Assembly: GCA_004535795.1 (NCBI GenBank)
Contig: SPIA01000004.1
Coordinates: 96,289 to 160,288 of the forward strand
DNA length: 64,000 nt
Direction: 5' to 3'
Source: Gammaproteobacteria bacterium LSUCC0057
GTDB lineage: Bacteria > Pseudomonadota > Gammaproteobacteria > Pseudomonadales > Porticoccaceae
The position numbers and the translations under genes were made by a program. Each line of letters begins with the position of its first letter. The first letter of the stretch is position 1. Below the pieces are notes generated by a model, which saw nothing but the letters and a program-made list of their open reading frames with translations, ran no database searches and was not told where the DNA came from. Shown here in pieces: positions 1 through 8,594 of this stretch.

Positions 1-30
1 CCGCATGCGGGCGCCCAAGCGGAGAGTGGT

Positions 31-1311
31 ATGCGCCCTGGATTACACACCGAATTTTGGCGAATCGCCTACCTCGGCCTATTTGCGTTGCTGTTCGGCT
101 GGAGCGTCGGCCACCCCGCCGAGCTGCTGCTAATCGGCTGCGTTATCTACATGGGGTGGTCGTTTCGCGGCGCCGAAACGCTGTTTCGCTGGATCGATCG
201 CGGTATGCGCGGCAGCCCGCCCGACGAGGGCGGGGTGTGGAGCGAAGTGGGCAACACCCTGCACCGCCAGAAGCGCCGCGACAAAACCCGCACGGTCAAA
301 CTGCGCGCTACCATTGCCCGTATTTCCAACCTCACCGAGGCGTTGGATGAAGGTATTGTGGTGTTGCGCGACGATCTCACCGTGGATTTGTGGAACAACG
401 CCGCAAAGCAGCTGCTGCAACTGCGCAGTAGCGACCGCGGCGCTCCGATCACCAACTTGCTACGCCAGCCAGAGTTTGTTCGCTACATGGCGGTGCGCCC
501 GTTTGTCGGCTTCGTCGAGTTAGCTGCCGATCGGCACAGCCAGCGGGTGTTAAAGCTCAGCGCCTCAGAGTTTGGCCGCGGCGAAATTGTTCTGGTTGTG
601 CACGACATCTCGCCGCTGCGCGAGCTGGAAAAACTGCGCCGCGAGTTTGTCGGCAATGTCTCGCACGAGCTGCGCACGCCGTTGACGGTTATTAAGGGTT
701 ACGCGGAAACGCTCAGCGCCACCCTAGACCCGACGCTCAGCGCCAGCCACCGAGCGCTGGAGCAGATCAGCCAGCAGGTCAAGCGCATGCAAGCGCTGGC
801 CGACGATTTAATTGTTATGTCAAAGCTGGAGTCCGACACCGTGTTGGCGTGCAGCGAAGCCACGCCGCTGGCGCCACTGCTCGAACAGCTGATCACCGAT
901 GCCACAAAACTCAGCGAAGGCCGCCACACTCTGCGCATCGACGGTCTAGCGCAGCAGCCGCAGTGGCAGGTGATGATGCGCAGCGAGGAGATCGTCAGCG
1001 CCCTTGGCAATGTGCTGTTTAATGCGGTGCTACACAACCCGCAGGGGTGCAATATTGTGATCGCGCTGAGCCAACACCCGCACCATATAGAAGTGGCGAT
1101 CAGCGATGACGGCGTTGGCATCGCCGCCGAGAGTTTGCCGCGTGTCACCGAGCGCTTCTACCGCGGCGATAACAGCCGCAACTCCGACACCGGCGGCAGC
1201 GGCTTGGGGCTGGCGATTGTCAAACATCTGCTGCAGCGCTGTGGCGGCGAGTTAACAATCACCAGCCGGCTCGGCCACGGCAGCTGCTTTACCTGCAAAC
1301 TGCCCTGCTGA
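31..1311 (+). CDS. phoR: Phosphate regulon sensor histidine kinase PhoR
   Basis: Inner-membrane sensor kinase of the PhoR-PhoB two-component system, which activates the Pho regulon when phosphate is scarce. Two hydrophobic segments lie at about residues 11-26 and 30-44, followed by a PAS-like region (about 95-190). The phosphoacceptor is His212 in SHELRTPL. An N box is near 327-336, with D359-DGVG and the G2 loop GGSGLGLA (388-395). At 426 residues it is close to the 431 of E. coli PhoR. The frame is open to the left edge of the window, so an earlier start cannot be excluded, but this ATG follows GGAGAG and gives the usual N-terminus. phoB is expected just upstream, outside the window. The pst genes nearby support the assignment. 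Confidence 0.95.
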   Translation: MRPGLHTEFWRIAYLGLFALLFGWSVGHPAELLLIGCVIYMGWSFRGAETLFRWIDRGMRGSPPDEGGVWSEVGNTLHRQKRRDKTRTVKLRATIARISNLTEALDEGIVVLRDDLTVDLWNNAAKQLLQLRSSDRGAPITNLLRQPEFVRYMAVRPFVGFVELAADRHSQRVLKLSASEFGRGEIVLVVHDISPLRELEKLRREFVGNVSHELRTPLTVIKGYAETLSATLDPTLSASHRALEQISQQVKRMQALADDLIVMSKLESDTVLACSEATPLAPLLEQLITDATKLSEGRHTLRIDGLAQQPQWQVMMRSEEIVSALGNVLFNAVLHNPQGCNIVIALSQHPHHIEVAISDDGVGIAAESLPRVTERFYRGDNSRNSDTGGSGLGLAIVKHLLQRCGGELTITSRLGHGSCFTCKLPC

Positions 1312-1334
1312 GCACCACAGCGGCGGCCATTACA

Positions 1335-1823
1335 TTAGCGCGCGACACAGCTGAATTGGTAGTAAAGGTAATATTTGCCACTGCGCAGCGGGTCACGAGT
1401 ATCTTGCAACGCTTCACTGCGCTGGCCATCGAGACGCCAGCCGCGGCTGCAGTGGTGGGCCATCTGTAGGTGTAAGCGGCTGATCGCAAGGGTTACCGAC
1501 TCCTCAAAGCTGGCGTCACCGCGCAGCGAGTAGAGCTCGCGCGCTTCAAAACTCTGCCCGGGGCTGTGGTTGAGCGAGCCCGGCGCTACCACCCGGTGCT
1601 CACTGATCACTGCGCGCCCAGCGCTGTCGCTGTAGAGCGGCTCTATCACCACTGGCGACAAGTCACTAGCGGGGCTGGCAGGCGGCTCTTGGCAGTCGAC
1701 GATGCGCTCGGCAAAATCTAACCGGTCGGCGCTGTCGGCATCAAAATCGCAGCCGGCGTAGAGCGTGGAGCTCAACAGCGCAGCGCAGACAGCGACAACC
1801 GCGCGATAGCAAAAGGGTGACAT
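1335..1823 (-). CDS. Secreted hypothetical protein, 162 aa
   Basis: I do not recognise this family. The start chosen is the ATG at 1823, which has an AGGTT ribosome site and opens a clean signal peptide (hydrophobic AVVAVCAALLSS, cleavage near LYA-GC). A longer frame would begin at 1898 but lacks that logic. The mature part of about 140 residues has four cysteines (two near the N-terminus, two near the C-terminus), which could form disulfides in the periplasm. No membrane span follows the signal. It is convergent with phoR (23 bp between stops) and lies downstream of the porin, separated from it by a terminator-like hairpin. The periplasmic location is inferred from the signal peptide; no function can be assigned. 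Confidence 0.6.
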   Translation of the reverse strand: MSPFCYRAVVAVCAALLSSTLYAGCDFDADSADRLDFAERIVDCQEPPASPASDLSPVVIEPLYSDSAGRAVISEHRVVAPGSLNHSPGQSFEARELYSLRGDASFEESVTLAISRLHLQMAHHCSRGWRLDGQRSEALQDTRDPLRSGKYYLYYQFSCVAR

Positions 1824-1856
1824 AGATAACCTCGACAGCAGCACTTTATACGACCC

Positions 1857-1893
1857 AAAAAAATGGCCGCCCAGCGCAACGGCGGAGCGGCCA
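1857..1893 (-). terminator. Rho-independent terminator after the porin gene
   Basis: Read on the minus strand, the 7-bp arms TGGCCGC and GCGGCCA (1887-1893 and 1864-1870) enclose a 16-base loop and are followed by seven T. It sits 17 bp past the porin stop codon and probably limits read-through into the small secreted gene. Confidence 0.7.
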
Positions 1894-1909
1894 GCCAACA
1901 GCAGTGTAA

Positions 1910-2869
1910 TTAGAATTTGTGTTCCATTCCAACACCGAGGTAGTCGTTCTCTTCGCTGCCGTCCTCGTTGGCGGTGTAGAAGGCAAACAGCTTGGTCGAC
2001 TTGGCCAGCTTGTAGTCGGCGCCCAGGCTCAGCGTCTCTTTGTCGCTCTCCTCCAGCGCGCTGTCGACACTGCCGTACTGCGCTTTCAAAGTGACGGCGT
2101 CAAGCTTATAAGCGGCACTGACAAAGTAGCCGTCTTCATCAACACTGCTACCACCATCGCTGTCTTCGTTTTGCTGGTAGATAAAACCAAGCTGCAGCTG
2201 CTGCAGCTGGTATTGGGCGACTAGCCGCAGCAAGTCTTGCCCTTTAACTTCTCGATCGCCGGCCACCGCGAGGTAGAGATCGCCCTGCGTGTAAGAGAGC
2301 GAGTAGGAGAGGCCGTCGGCCAAACCGTCATCGGCATCGGCGCCCTCCGCCTCTTCGCCAGGCATCATTGCCAGCGTTGCGGCAAAACCGTTTACCGTCG
2401 GCGAGGTGTAGGCGACCATGTTGCTGGCGCGAGTCTCGCCATCGAGGAGATTTTTCAAATCGCCATCGAGATCATTAAATAGGTCGACCTTGTTTTGCGC
2501 CATTTTGGTCGGGGTGTCGTGGTTGCCGACCCAGACCATCCCGTAGCGACCTTTGAGGCCGGCCATTATGTTGCGCTGCTTGAACGGGCTGTCGCCGCTA
2601 CACTTGCCGTCGTCGGCACAGACTTCAAATTCAGCTTTGTAGACCGCGTAGAGATCTGGCTGGATTTCGCTGTTACCTTTTACCCCCAGTCGCGACGCGT
2701 TGCTGTTGACCTGGTAGTTATCTTGGCTTGTAGTACCGCCCTGCTCCTCGGTGGCGACCACCGAAAGATTGATTTTGCCGTAAATACTGCCATCCAGTGG
2801 GCCGGAGGCAGCAACAGGCAGTGCCCACAGTGTCGCACAGGCTAACAGACAAGGTTTGAAACGGTTCAT
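1910..2869 (-). CDS. Outer-membrane porin (Gram-negative trimeric porin type), probable Pho-regulated
   Basis: Beta-barrel porin that would let small solutes, here plausibly phosphate, cross the outer membrane. The start at 2869 has CAGGAG upstream and begins a signal peptide (MNRFKPC... cleaved near VAAS-GP). The frame runs on upstream to 3016, but that extension covers the regulatory region. The mature protein opens with SIYGKINLS, alternates polar and hydrophobic residues throughout, and ends in phenylalanine (GMEHKF), the usual C-terminal signature for BAM insertion. Length is 319 residues. It resembles Neisseria/Vibrio-type porins more than OprP/OprO phosphate porins; that is a judgement from the sequence style. 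A PhoB box upstream suggests phosphate-starvation control. Specificity is unknown. Confidence 0.85.
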   Translation of the reverse strand: MNRFKPCLLACATLWALPVAASGPLDGSIYGKINLSVVATEEQGGTTSQDNYQVNSNASRLGVKGNSEIQPDLYAVYKAEFEVCADDGKCSGDSPFKQRNIMAGLKGRYGMVWVGNHDTPTKMAQNKVDLFNDLDGDLKNLLDGETRASNMVAYTSPTVNGFAATLAMMPGEEAEGADADDGLADGLSYSLSYTQGDLYLAVAGDREVKGQDLLRLVAQYQLQQLQLGFIYQQNEDSDGGSSVDEDGYFVSAAYKLDAVTLKAQYGSVDSALEESDKETLSLGADYKLAKSTKLFAFYTANEDGSEENDYLGVGMEHKF

Positions 2870-2947
2870 AACAACTCCTGCTCGTGGTAATGGCGTGCAG
2901 TTGCACGCAACTTGATGACATTTTTTGGTCACTAAGATGAATTTGCG

Positions 2948-2987
2948 ATGACAACTATGCGGCACTTTTATTTCAGTAATATGACAG
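2948..2987 (-). promoter_or_regulatory. Probable PhoB binding sites upstream of the porin
   Basis: On the minus strand CTGTCAT-ATTA-CTGAAAT (2987 to 2970) matches the 7-4-7 Pho box layout, with one perfect and one degenerate half. A further half, TTGTCAT (2954-2948), lies two 11-bp steps downstream. The first 11 bases are the exact inverted copy of those in the pstS-facing box. A possible -10 CATCTT lies near 2934-2939. Confidence 0.65.
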
Positions 2988-3009
2988 CGAGCGAAATTTA
3001 TCGCGGCCA

Positions 3010-3027
3010 CTGTCATATTAGTGTCAC
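3010..3027 (+). promoter_or_regulatory. PhoB box upstream of pstS
   Basis: CTGTCAT-ATTA-GTGTCAC is a near-ideal Pho box: two 7-base direct repeats with a 4-base AT spacer. A third weaker half, CCGTCTT, follows in the same 11-bp phase (3032-3038). It lies 113 bp before the pstS start. I do not see a strong -10 hexamer, which is typical of PhoB-dependent promoters. Confidence 0.85.
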
Positions 3028-3140
3028 AAAACCGTCTTAATGTTTACATCCAAGCGTTGTCTCATCATAAGTCTGAACGGCGGCGCTGAGTACTACCCTG
3101 CCAACGGCGTCAATCACGCTCTGCCCATGAGGATTACACC

Positions 3141-4196
3141 ATGAATAAATCGTTTTTTTACTCCAGCGCCATTGCCGCTGCACTGCTCGCAAGCTCAGCA
3201 GTGAGCGCGCGCGACACTATCGAGATCGTCGGCTCTTCGACCGTCTATCCGTTCGCCACAGTGGTCGCTGAGCGCTACGGCCGCTCCAGTGGTGGCGCCA
3301 CCCCTAAAATTGAGGCGACCGGCTCCGGTGGCGGTCTCAAGCTGTTCTGCTCTGGCGTCGGCGCCAGCTACCCCGACATCACCAACTCATCGCGTCGTAT
3401 CAAGGCGTCCGAGTTCGCTCTCTGCCAGTCTAACGGTGTCAACGATATTATCGAAGTTCAGATCGGCTTTGACGGCATCGTCATCGCCAACGCCAATGCC
3501 AGCGGTGCTGCGCCTCTAAACCTTAGCCGTCGTGAGCTGTTCTTGGCGCTGGCCAAGCAGGTACCGGGCAGCGACGGCGAGCTGGTCGACAACCCCTACA
3601 CGCGCTGGTCGCAAATTAACTCCAATCTGCCCGACAGCGCTATTGAAGTGTTGGGGCCGCCGCCCACTTCAGGCACTCGCGACGCCTTCGCCGAACTGGC
3701 GTTAGAGGGCGGTTGCAAGACTTTTGAGACAATTAGCGCCCTGAAAAAGAGTGACAAACAGGCCTACAAGACCGTCTGCCACACCGTGCGCGAAGATGGC
3801 GCCTACATCGAGGCCGGCGAAAACGACAACCTGATTGTGCAAAAACTCGAGGCCAACCCCAGCGCTCTGGGCATTTTTGGTTTTAGCTTCCTCGACCAGA
3901 ACGCCGACAAAGTGCAAGGTTCGCTGATTGAAGGGGTAGCACCGACCTTCGACTCGATTGCCGACAAGAGCTATCCGGTGTCGCGACCACTCTATTTTTA
4001 CGTGAAAAAAGCTCACATTGGCGTGGTGCCGGGGCTGCAGGGCTACTTGGCCGAGTTCACCAGCGAAAAAGCGTGGGGCCCTGAGGGCTATTTGGCCGAG
4101 AAGGGCATGATTCCGCTGCCGACTGCCGAGCGCCGCGCACTGGCAGCAGTCGTGGCAACATTAACGCCGATGAGTGGCCAAGAGCCGTTGAAGTAA
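3141..4196 (+). CDS. pstS: Periplasmic phosphate-binding protein PstS
   Basis: Substrate-binding subunit of the high-affinity PstSCAB phosphate ABC importer. A signal peptide occupies residues 1-23 (cleavage near VSA-RD). Phosphate-binding loops characteristic of the family are visible: GSSTVYPF (31-38), the GSGGGL loop near 60-66, the TNSSRRI segment, and SGTRDAF near residue 178. Length 351 versus 346 in E. coli. GAGGA sits 7 bp before the ATG. It is the first gene of the pst-phoU run and is directly preceded by a PhoB box. A terminator-like hairpin behind it would allow excess PstS over the membrane subunits. Confidence 0.96.
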   Translation: MNKSFFYSSAIAAALLASSAVSARDTIEIVGSSTVYPFATVVAERYGRSSGGATPKIEATGSGGGLKLFCSGVGASYPDITNSSRRIKASEFALCQSNGVNDIIEVQIGFDGIVIANANASGAAPLNLSRRELFLALAKQVPGSDGELVDNPYTRWSQINSNLPDSAIEVLGPPPTSGTRDAFAELALEGGCKTFETISALKKSDKQAYKTVCHTVREDGAYIEAGENDNLIVQKLEANPSALGIFGFSFLDQNADKVQGSLIEGVAPTFDSIADKSYPVSRPLYFYVKKAHIGVVPGLQGYLAEFTSEKAWGPEGYLAEKGMIPLPTAERRALAAVVATLTPMSGQEPLK

Positions 4197-4218
4197 TTGT
4201 TAAAAATCGGCACCATGA

Positions 4219-4251
4219 CGGCTCGCTTGCAGACTGCAAGCGGGCCGTTTT
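4219..4251 (+). terminator. Intra-operon attenuator/terminator between pstS and pstC
   Basis: A 12-bp stem (4219-4230 with 4236-4247, one G-U pair) with a 5-base loop is followed by TTTT. It lies 22 bp after the pstS stop and 70 bp before pstC. Inference: partial termination that raises pstS message over pstCAB. Confidence 0.75.
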
Positions 4252-4321
4252 CCGACTAGATTAGAGAGAGCATTCGTTAACCACCCAGTGGCTCGCGGAT
4301 GACACTGAGGTATTCACTGCC

Positions 4322-5701
4322 ATGCAAGCCAGCAATCTGCTCTTTATCATTATCGCTCTGGCGGTGTTTGGCTATTTTTCTGGTTACGGCCGCTCGCTGC
4401 GGGTGGCCAAGCCGCTGGGCAGTATTAGCAAGCTGCACTCCCTGCCGAGCTACTACGCGATGCAGACGGCAATCTGGGTAGCGCTGCCGGCACTGCTGCT
4501 GATGGCTGTGTGGCTGCTCGCCGCCGACTCCATTACCCACGCCTATATCATGCGCGGCTTTGAGCAGGTGACCGCCACCTCGGACTACAACTTAACCCTC
4601 AACCGCATTATTAATGTTGCCTCTGGGGCACTGCCCGGCGCCGGCCAGAGTGCTGAGATCGTCGCCGCTGCCGAGCAGCTGCAACAGATCGGTGCCACCC
4701 AGCAGTGGGCGTTGACGGTGTTGGTGTTGACGCTGTGCAGTGCTGGCGGACTGTGGAGCTGGCAGCGCATTAAAGCTGATTTCCGCGCTCGCGCCGCGGT
4801 CGAGGGGATGCTGCAAAAGTTCCTGTTAATGTCCGCCTCGCTGGCTATTTTGACCACGCTGGGCATTGTCTTATCGGTGCTGTTTGAATCGATTCGATTT
4901 TTCAGCACTGTGCCGATCACTGAATTTGTCTTTGGCACCAGTTGGAGCCCGCAGACCGCTATCCGTGTCGACCAGATTGGCTCCTCGGGCAGTTTTGGCG
5001 CTGTGCCGCTGTTTACCGGCACGCTGCTGATTTCGGCGATCGCGATGGTGGTGGCGGTGCCGGTTGGGCTGATGTCAGCGATCTACTTGGCCGAGTACGC
5101 CTCCCCCAAGTTTCGGCGCAGCGCCAAACCGCTGCTGGAAATACTCGCCGGGGTACCTACCGTTGTCTACGGGTTTTTTGCCGCGCTGACCGTGGCGCCA
5201 CTGATTCGCGACCTAGGCAGTAGTTTTGGCCTCGATGTCGCCGCCGAGAGTGCCCTGGCCGCCGGCTCGGTGATGGGTATTATGATTATTCCGTTCATCT
5301 CGTCGCTGGCCGATGATGTCATCACCGCGGTGCCGCAGTCGATGCGCGACGGCTCGCTGGCGATGGGCGCCACACAGTCCGAAACCATCCGCAATGTGGT
5401 CATCCCAGCAGCACTGCCGGGGATTGTCGGCGGCATTTTGCTGGCAGCATCGCGCGCCATTGGTGAAACCATGATTGTAGTCATGGCCGCCGGTATGGCT
5501 GCTAACTTAACCGCCAACCCGCTCGACGCAGTGACCACGGTGACGGTGCAGATCGTCACCCTGCTGACCGGCGACCAAGAGTTTGACAGCGCTAAAACAC
5601 TGGCTGCTTTCGCGCTGGGATTAATGCTGTTTATTGTCACGTTGGGGCTCAACTTCCTGGCGCTGCGCATTGTCAAAAAATATCGAGAGCAATATGACTG
5701 A
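4322..5701 (+). CDS. pstC: Phosphate ABC transporter permease PstC (long form)
   Basis: Inner-membrane permease of the phosphate importer. At 459 residues it is about 140 longer than E. coli PstC (319). The extra part is N-terminal: membrane segments near residues 5-20 and 50-68, a loop of about 70 residues with a polar DYNLTLNRI stretch, and another membrane helix near 130. The core permease domain (about 170-455) contains the family segments EILAGVPTVVYGFFAA and SRAIGETMIV. The start ATG has GAGG 11 bp upstream. The last 8 bp overlap pstA. The long form is common in marine gammaproteobacteria (general knowledge, not checked here). Confidence 0.93.
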   Translation: MQASNLLFIIIALAVFGYFSGYGRSLRVAKPLGSISKLHSLPSYYAMQTAIWVALPALLLMAVWLLAADSITHAYIMRGFEQVTATSDYNLTLNRIINVASGALPGAGQSAEIVAAAEQLQQIGATQQWALTVLVLTLCSAGGLWSWQRIKADFRARAAVEGMLQKFLLMSASLAILTTLGIVLSVLFESIRFFSTVPITEFVFGTSWSPQTAIRVDQIGSSGSFGAVPLFTGTLLISAIAMVVAVPVGLMSAIYLAEYASPKFRRSAKPLLEILAGVPTVVYGFFAALTVAPLIRDLGSSFGLDVAAESALAAGSVMGIMIIPFISSLADDVITAVPQSMRDGSLAMGATQSETIRNVVIPAALPGIVGGILLAASRAIGETMIVVMAAGMAANLTANPLDAVTTVTVQIVTLLTGDQEFDSAKTLAAFALGLMLFIVTLGLNFLALRIVKKYREQYD

Positions 5702-7001
5702 GTCCAACCCCAGCCCCCACCGCTCCGCGCCGGTCGACCACTCGGCGACCATCAAGGCCTCACTGAAACGCCGCTACCGCGCCGAGCGACGCTTTCGCTG
5801 GTACGGCCGCGCCGCTATCGCGTTTGGTCTGGCGGCGGTATTGGTGCTGTTTGTCGACATCATCAGCAAAGGCCACGGCGCGTTTAAAACCACCCATATT
5901 GCTGTACCGATTCACTACGACCTCGACAGCCTCGGCATCGATAGTATCAATGATAACCAACAGCTGGCGCTGGCCAACTGGGACGCACTGTTCAAATCTG
6001 GTATGCGCCAGCTACTGCCGGAGGCGAGCGGTCGCAGTCAGCGCCGCGAGCTCTACCGGCTGATCAGCAACGGTGCCGGGTACGATCTCAAAGACCGCCT
6101 GCAAGCTAACCCGCAGCTAGTTGGCCAGCGCGAGCGCATCTGGCTACTGGCCGATGACGATATCGACACCTACTTCAAGAGTCTGCGCGACGGCGAGCCC
6201 TACACCGCACGGGTCAGCGACCAGCAGATCGCTTGGATTGACCAGCTCTACGCCAGTGGCGATATCGCCACCCGCTGGAACCGCAACTTTTTTACTCGCG
6301 GTGACTCGCGCGAGCCCGAGCAGGCCGGTATTTGGGGGGCAGTGATGGGCTCACTGTTCACGCTAGTTATTACTTTTGCGCTGTCGTTTCCAATCGGGGT
6401 GGCGGCGGCTATCTACCTCGAAGAGTTTGCCCCACGCAACCGCTTTACTGATTTTATTGAGATTAATATCAATAACTTGGCTGCGGTCCCTTCAATCATC
6501 TTCGGCCTGCTGGGTCTGGCCATCTTCATCAATTTCTTTCAAGTGCCGCGGTCGATCCCGCTGCTCGGCGGCCTGGTTTTGACGCTGATGACGCTGCCGA
6601 CCATTATCATCACCAGCCGCGCCGCAATTAAAGCGGTGCCGCCCTCAATCCGCGAAGCTGCGCTGGGCATGGGCGCCTCGAAACACCAGATGGTGCTGCA
6701 CCATGTGCTGCCGCTGGCGATGCCGGGCATGCTCACCGGCGCCATCATTGGCATGGCGCAGGCGCTCGGTGAAACCGCGCCGCTACTGATGATTGGCATG
6801 GTCGCCTTTATCGTCGATATCCCCGGCGGTTTCAGCGACCCCGCCACCGTGCTGCCGGTACAAATTTTCCTCTGGGCTGACAGCCCAGAACGCGCTTTTG
6901 TCGAGAAGACCTCGGCCGCCATTATGGTACTGCTGGCCTTCTTGATCGCAATGAACACCACTGCTGTATGGATACGCAAACGCCTAGAGCGGCGCTGGTA
7001 A
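5694..7001 (+). CDS. pstA: Phosphate ABC transporter permease PstA (DUF3333-containing long form)
   Basis: Second permease subunit. The start chosen is the ATG at 5694, which overlaps the pstC stop by 8 bp and has GAGAG before it; an in-frame start at 5634 would sit well inside pstC. At 435 residues it exceeds E. coli PstA (296). After a first membrane helix (about 38-57) there is a periplasmic-looking insert of about 150 residues, matching the DUF3333 extension known in this subfamily. The permease core follows (about 215-430), including [16 protein letters not shown] and [15 protein letters not shown]. Together with PstC it forms the channel energised by PstB. Confidence 0.93.
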   Translation: MTESNPSPHRSAPVDHSATIKASLKRRYRAERRFRWYGRAAIAFGLAAVLVLFVDIISKGHGAFKTTHIAVPIHYDLDSLGIDSINDNQQLALANWDALFKSGMRQLLPEASGRSQRRELYRLISNGAGYDLKDRLQANPQLVGQRERIWLLADDDIDTYFKSLRDGEPYTARVSDQQIAWIDQLYASGDIATRWNRNFFTRGDSREPEQAGIWGAVMGSLFTLVITFALSFPIGVAAAIYLEEFAPRNRFTDFIEININNLAAVPSIIFGLLGLAIFINFFQVPRSIPLLGGLVLTLMTLPTIIITSRAAIKAVPPSIREAALGMGASKHQMVLHHVLPLAMPGMLTGAIIGMAQALGETAPLLMIGMVAFIVDIPGGFSDPATVLPVQIFLWADSPERAFVEKTSAAIMVLLAFLIAMNTTAVWIRKRLERRW

Positions 7002-7027
7002 AGGTATTAACTTTGAGGAGCCAGAGC

Positions 7028-7843
7028 ATGGCCAATGACAACGAGCGACCCATTCCTGGAGCCAGTGTCGGGGAGCAATTTCAAGACAATGCGCGCATGT
7101 CGATGCGCAACGTCAACATCTTTTACGGCGAAAAACAGGCGATTTTCGATGTCAGCTTAGATATCGGCCAAAACCAGGTAATGGCGATGATCGGCCCCTC
7201 TGGCTGTGGTAAGTCGACCTTTTTGCGCTCGCTCAACCGCATGAACGACACCATCGAAGGGTGTCGCGTCGAGGGACAGATCGCCATGGACGGGCAGAAT
7301 CTCTACGACGAAAAGCTCGATGTGGTCGAGCTGCGGGCGCGGGTCGGTATGGTCTTTCAAAAACCCAACCCATTCCCCAAGTCGATCTACGACAACGTCG
7401 CCTACGGCCCAAAAATTCACGGGCTGGCTGAGAGTCGCGTCGATCTCGATGAGATGGTTGAGAGCAGCTTGCGCAAAGCCAGTCTGTGGAACGAGGTGAA
7501 AGACCGGCTCCACCAGCCCGGCACCGGGCTCTCTGGCGGCCAGCAGCAGCGCCTCTGTATTGCTCGGGCGATCGCTGTGAACCCCGAGGTGATTCTAATG
7601 GATGAGCCGTGTTCGGCACTCGACCCCATCGCCACCGCTAAAATTGAGGAGCTGATTGAGGAGCTGAGTGAAAATTTCACCATCGCCATCGTCACCCACT
7701 CTATGCAGCAAGCGGCGCGTGTTTCCCACCGCACCGCTTACTTTCATCTCGGCCGGTTGATTGAGGTCAACCCCACCGAGCAAGTCTTTACTATGCCAGA
7801 GCACGAGTTGACCGAAGGCTACATTACCGGCCGGTTCGGCTGA
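7028..7843 (+). CDS. pstB: Phosphate ABC transporter ATPase PstB
   Basis: ATPase that drives phosphate import through PstC/PstA and takes part in PhoR signalling with PhoU. The start at 7028 is supported by GAGGAG 7 bp upstream; the in-frame ATG at 6968 lies inside pstA and has no such site. Walker [10 protein letters not shown] (56-64), Q loop VFQKPNPFP (109-117), signature LSGGQQQR (168-175), and Walker B VILMDEP (188-194) are all intact. Length 271 versus 257 in E. coli; the extra residues are an N-terminal polar tail. Confidence 0.97.
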   Translation: MANDNERPIPGASVGEQFQDNARMSMRNVNIFYGEKQAIFDVSLDIGQNQVMAMIGPSGCGKSTFLRSLNRMNDTIEGCRVEGQIAMDGQNLYDEKLDVVELRARVGMVFQKPNPFPKSIYDNVAYGPKIHGLAESRVDLDEMVESSLRKASLWNEVKDRLHQPGTGLSGGQQQRLCIARAIAVNPEVILMDEPCSALDPIATAKIEELIEELSENFTIAIVTHSMQQAARVSHRTAYFHLGRLIEVNPTEQVFTMPEHELTEGYITGRFG

Positions 7844-7856
7844 CAGGAGCAATCTG

Positions 7857-8546
7857 ATGGATAAGCTTAAATTTGAAAACCACATCGCCTCGGTCTTCGA
7901 CGAAGAGCTCGAGGAGATTCGCAACGACCTAATGGCGATGGGCGGCCAGGTTGAGCAGCAGCTCACCGATGCGGTACAAGCCATTTGCGAAGCCGACAGC
8001 CAACTCGCCGAGCAGGTGATCCAGCGCGACCACCGCGTCGATGAGATGGAGCTGGAAATCGATGAGGCTTGCGTGCTGGTTATTGCCCGCCGCCAGCCGG
8101 CCGCCAGCGATTTGCGTTTAGTGGTTGCAGTGACGCGCGCGGTGGCAGACTTGGAGCGCATCGGCGATGAGGCGAAAAAAATTGCCAAACACGCCCTTGA
8201 GCTAACTGAGTCCGGACCCTCGCCGATGGGCTACAGCGAAGTGCGCCATCTCGCCCAGTCGGTCAGCCAGATCTTGCGCAATGCGCTCGACTCGTTTGCC
8301 CGTTTTGATGCCGATACCGCGCTGGCGACCATGCAGGAAGACAAAAAAATAGATATGGAGTACAAGACTGCGCTGCGCGAGCTGGTTACCTACATGATGG
8401 AGGATCCGCGCAGCATCAGCCGGGTGATTAATATCTTGTGGGTGGTGCGGTCGCTGGAACGCATTGGCGACCACGCCAAGAACCTCTGCGAGCAGGTGGT
8501 TTTTGTCGTTAAGGGCAAAGATATCCGCCACCGAAACGGCCAGTAA
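7857..8546 (+). CDS. phoU: Phosphate signalling regulator PhoU
   Basis: Cytoplasmic helical protein that couples PstSCAB activity to PhoR and represses the Pho response when phosphate is plentiful. The sequence shows the two tandem PhoU three-helix repeats, each with the acidic metal-binding style signature (ERDHRVDEMELEID and KIDMEYKTALREL) and the RIGDEAKKIAKH / RIGDHAKNLCEQ helices. Length 229, similar to E. coli PhoU (241). It starts 13 bp after pstB with ACAGGAG upstream, consistent with one transcript. Confidence 0.96.
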   Translation: MDKLKFENHIASVFDEELEEIRNDLMAMGGQVEQQLTDAVQAICEADSQLAEQVIQRDHRVDEMELEIDEACVLVIARRQPAASDLRLVVAVTRAVADLERIGDEAKKIAKHALELTESGPSPMGYSEVRHLAQSVSQILRNALDSFARFDADTALATMQEDKKIDMEYKTALRELVTYMMEDPRSISRVINILWVVRSLERIGDHAKNLCEQVVFVVKGKDIRHRNGQ

Positions 8547-8594
8547 GCCTATTATTGACTATTGTCGTCTTCCCACCGAGGATGTGACCGAACC

